Shown here: piece by piece, positions 62,426-64,000 of the stretch | Layout: every line of letters begins with the position of its first letter | Numbering within the stretch: the stretch's first letter is position 1 | Assembly (NCBI RefSeq): GCF_001999905.1 | Contig: NZ_CP019641.1 | Span: 1 to 64,000 of the forward strand | Length of the DNA stretch: 64,000 bases | Source: Planococcus lenghuensis | GTDB lineage: Bacteria > Bacillota > Bacilli > Bacillales_A > Planococcaceae | Direction: 5' to 3' | The notes under the pieces: model-generated | Databases searched by the model: none | What the model was told of the DNA's origin: nothing | Seen by the model: the letters and a program-made list of their open reading frames with translations, nothing else | Position numbers and translations under genes: made by a program

Positions 62426-62746
62426 ATGGCGGAAGAAACAACGATGAAAAAAGTGGATATCGTCGAATTATTAGAAGAGGGAAATTCTGAAAAGAACAGC
62501 GGCTACTTGTTTGGTCATTCTATGTTGCTGCGGATCATGCCTGCACACTGGCAGTGGTTTGAAGTAAGGGGGCGGAATCTTATGGATGATCTTTCTGCTG
62601 CAGGATACATCCAGTTAAGACCAGACGATGATTACGTTATTTTAGAATTCCCTGCGCTGGATATCGAGCCAGGAGAACTTGATACGATGAAGATCGCCGA
62701 TTATCTAAGCTTGATCTCATTAAAAGCGAGCAGGGATATCGTATAA
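62426..62746 (+). CDS. Hypothetical protein
   Basis: 106 residues, acidic, soluble, starting MAEETTMKKVDIVELLEEGN. GGAGGGG precedes the start. No domain recognised. It follows the YolD-like gene by 98 bases on the same strand. Confidence 0.6.
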   Translation: MAEETTMKKVDIVELLEEGNSEKNSGYLFGHSMLLRIMPAHWQWFEVRGRNLMDDLSAAGYIQLRPDDDYVILEFPALDIEPGELDTMKIADYLSLISLKASRDIV

Positions 62747-63006
62747 GTTGAGGGCAATAGGAATGGATGTCTTGTGTCATTTATTGTGTCGCGAAACCGG
62801 TAACTAATGCATCAATAAAAGAAGCAGCATCTGTATCGGTGGAGCAAGGTTAAGGAATTCAGTATGGCGGAAATAGAATCGCAAGTAAAAGGAGAATAGA
62901 CGCCTAACACACGTTCTTTCTCCTTTTCAACTTACAGTTGCCTGTCGTTTTTGGGTTAATATCCCTGCGCGAATTCCCGATATAGATAACGAAGGGGGAT
63001 GAAAGA

Positions 63007-63213
63007 ATGGCGCTTGATTTATCGAAGGTGGATACCTCGGTTATAGATAGCATGGCGGTGACATTGGCAATTTTCATGTTTGGCACAGTCATCATATTGA
63101 CCGTATTAGCTGGTATCATGTCCCGGCTGAGATTTCCAAGAATCATCATGCAGCCGGTCATCACGTTTGCTGCGCTTGGCTGTTTGTATTACTGGGCTAA
63201 GTATTTCCTCTAG
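63007..63213 (+). CDS. Small two-helix membrane protein
   Basis: 68 residues: a short polar start, helix about 17-38 (VTLAIFMFGTVIILTVLAGI), a basic loop (RLRFPR) and helix about 47-65. GGGGGATG lies upstream. The shape resembles small plasmid membrane proteins such as toxin or holin-like peptides, but no function can be assigned. A terminator follows (AGTCACTC ... GAGTGGCT and TTTTTG). Confidence 0.6.
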   Translation: MALDLSKVDTSVIDSMAVTLAIFMFGTVIILTVLAGIMSRLRFPRIIMQPVITFAALGCLYYWAKYFL

Positions 63214-63239
63214 TCACTCGGATGAGTGGCTTTTTGTTT
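63213..63239 (+). terminator. Terminator
   Basis: Stem AGTCACTC ... GAGTGGCT followed by TTTTTGTTTTG. Confidence 0.75.
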
Positions 63240-63298
63240 TGTGTCATTTGTTAATTTGAGCTGGGCAGGTCTGTTTAAAGAAAAGTCAGCCCTATCCA

Positions 63299-63342
63299 AT
63301 ATACAACAATTGTTGTATATTAAATAAAACAACAATTGTTGT
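63299..63342. promoter_or_regulatory. Two palindromic operators upstream of HTH gene
   Basis: A perfect 22-base palindrome ATATACAACAATTGTTGT (continuing ATAT) at 63299-63320 and ACAACAATTGTTGT at 63329-63342, centres 26 bases apart, directly before the ribosome site. A third site, CACAACAACTGTTGTG, lies inside the gene at 63586-63601. Confidence 0.8.
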
Positions 63343-63358
63343 GGCAGGAGGTGGGACC

Positions 63359-63964
63359 TTGAGAAAGTACGAATTGGACGAGCTCTTTGAGGTGCTGAAA
63401 CGGCACAAAATCACCACCAATAAGGAAAGCGTTAGACACTGGCTGCGCGAAGGGAAAATCACCGGTTCTAAAGGAGCAGGTCCGAAACAGAATGGCTGGT
63501 TGGTCACAGAAGCCGATTTATTGTCATTCCTGAAAGAACGGCTGCCGGAACATGTAACGCCTGAATTACCAGGAGAGGATCAAAGCACAACAACTGTTGT
63601 GTTAACGGAAGAAGAGAAGGAAGCAATTCGGGAGGAAACTCGTCAGGAATTATTGGAACAACTCGCTGCCAAGCAAATTTGGGAAGGCCGGTTTCAGCTG
63701 AAAAAATCGTTCGTGAACGCTTGTCTGGACCACCGACGGATTGAAAACAGGGAGCTCCGGACATATATCCTGAACCGGATAATGCAGTATAAAGGGGGAT
63801 ATGCAACACCGGGCGTGCTGTATCTGCTCGACACCTTCAATTTTGATGGCGAACGTTTGTCCTTCGATTCCAATTTCGGGTCGCTGGATGAACAGATTGT
63901 CTTTTCCTTGATTGAACACCTGAGACAGGAATACGTAAATCCGGAAAAACGAAAACAAGAATAA
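63359..63964 (+). CDS. MerR/RacA-like HTH protein with own operators (Par-like)
   Basis: 201 residues from TTG 63359 (AGGAGGTGG upstream). An N-terminal winged HTH (ELDELFEVLKRHKITTNKES; RHWLREGKITGSKGAG; QNGWLVTEADLLSFLKE) is joined to a short helix and a C-terminal globular part with LKKSFVNACLDHRRIENREL. The layout (N-terminal HTH, linker) recalls RacA and the single-gene Par protein of pSK1, but the C-terminal part is not a plain coiled coil. It likely binds the palindromes around its start. A remnant paralog lies at 56600. Confidence 0.75.
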   Translation: MRKYELDELFEVLKRHKITTNKESVRHWLREGKITGSKGAGPKQNGWLVTEADLLSFLKERLPEHVTPELPGEDQSTTTVVLTEEEKEAIREETRQELLEQLAAKQIWEGRFQLKKSFVNACLDHRRIENRELRTYILNRIMQYKGGYATPGVLYLLDTFNFDGERLSFDSNFGSLDEQIVFSLIEHLRQEYVNPEKRKQE

Positions 63965-63965
63965 A

Positions 63966-63998
63966 AGGAAGAAGACTAGGCATCTTCTTCCTTTTATT
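63966..63998 (+). terminator. Terminator at right edge
   Basis: Stem GGAAGAAGA ... TCTTCTTCC followed by TTTTATT, just after the HTH gene stop. Confidence 0.8.
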
Positions 63999-64000
63999 AT

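Overview
The window looks like most of a low-copy plasmid (or a plasmid-like megareplicon segment) from a Gram-positive Bacillales host, probably of the Planococcaceae/Bacillaceae type. The evidence is strong AGGAGG-type ribosome sites, many Rho-independent terminators, moderate GC content, a RepA_N-type initiator, ParA/ribbon-helix-helix partition genes, and Bacillus-like families (EcsC, RibT, SleB-type hydrolase, YolD, XRE regulators). The genus is an inference; no rRNA or tRNA is present. Layout: 0.8-10.6 kb is a mixed cargo region with a frameshifted XRE regulator, a PAS-GGDEF-EAL protein, an exported cell-wall hydrolase, an orphan LuxR-type response regulator, a RibT-like acetyltransferase, a tiny lipoprotein, EcsC and a lipoprotein nuclease with an Excalibur-like tail. 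10.7-12.7 kb holds a RadC-like protein with a strongly structured leader and an IS256 transposase remnant. 12.9-18.3 kb is a complete N-acetylglucosamine operon (PTS transporter, NagA, NagB, NagR-like repressor, SIS-domain protein) behind a palindromic operator. 18.7-25.6 kb is a mobilization module: ArdC-like antirestriction protein, VirD4/TraG coupling protein, MobA/MobL relaxase, an oriT candidate and two small relaxosome-type proteins. No type IV secretion ATPase or channel genes are present, so the element looks mobilizable rather than self-conjugative. 25.6-32.3 kb is a mosaic of small secreted or membrane protein cassettes separated by terminators and by three copies of an unexplained motif. 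32.4-36.6 kb is the maintenance core: parAB flanked by TCTACA/AGTAGA repeat arrays, then repA with an antisense-RNA leader and in-gene repeats. 36.6-45.2 kb is a defence island: an ISL3 element that cuts off a Type ISP-like restriction enzyme after its nuclease-helicase half, an FRG-domain protein with a small partner, a double-HTH protein, a two-gene CBASS system (CD-NTase plus S-4TM pore-forming effector), and a serine recombinase with a three-subsite res region. 45.3-53 kb carries a multi-SANT/HTH protein, IS3 debris, a K+-channel-like protein, a decayed TVP38/TMEM64 gene, DUF2254 and a frameshifted gamma-glutamyltransferase. 53.6-64 kb carries small paralogous proteins, an intact XRE regulator, a phosphoesterase, a class F sortase with its likely cell-wall substrate, lipoproteins, a CoiA-like protein, a YolD-like protein and an HTH protein with palindromic operators. 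Two themes stand out. First, gene decay is common: single-base indels in homopolymers or in-frame stops affect XRE, GGT, TVP38, two lipoproteins and one small paralog, alongside IS remnants; some may be assembly errors. Second, several repeated signals are not explained by genes: a two-copy structured RNA candidate with a covarying terminator stem (25.9 and 52.9 kb), a three-copy motif flanking cassettes (27.6, 29.85, 31.8 kb), and a long double-hairpin region upstream of radC.
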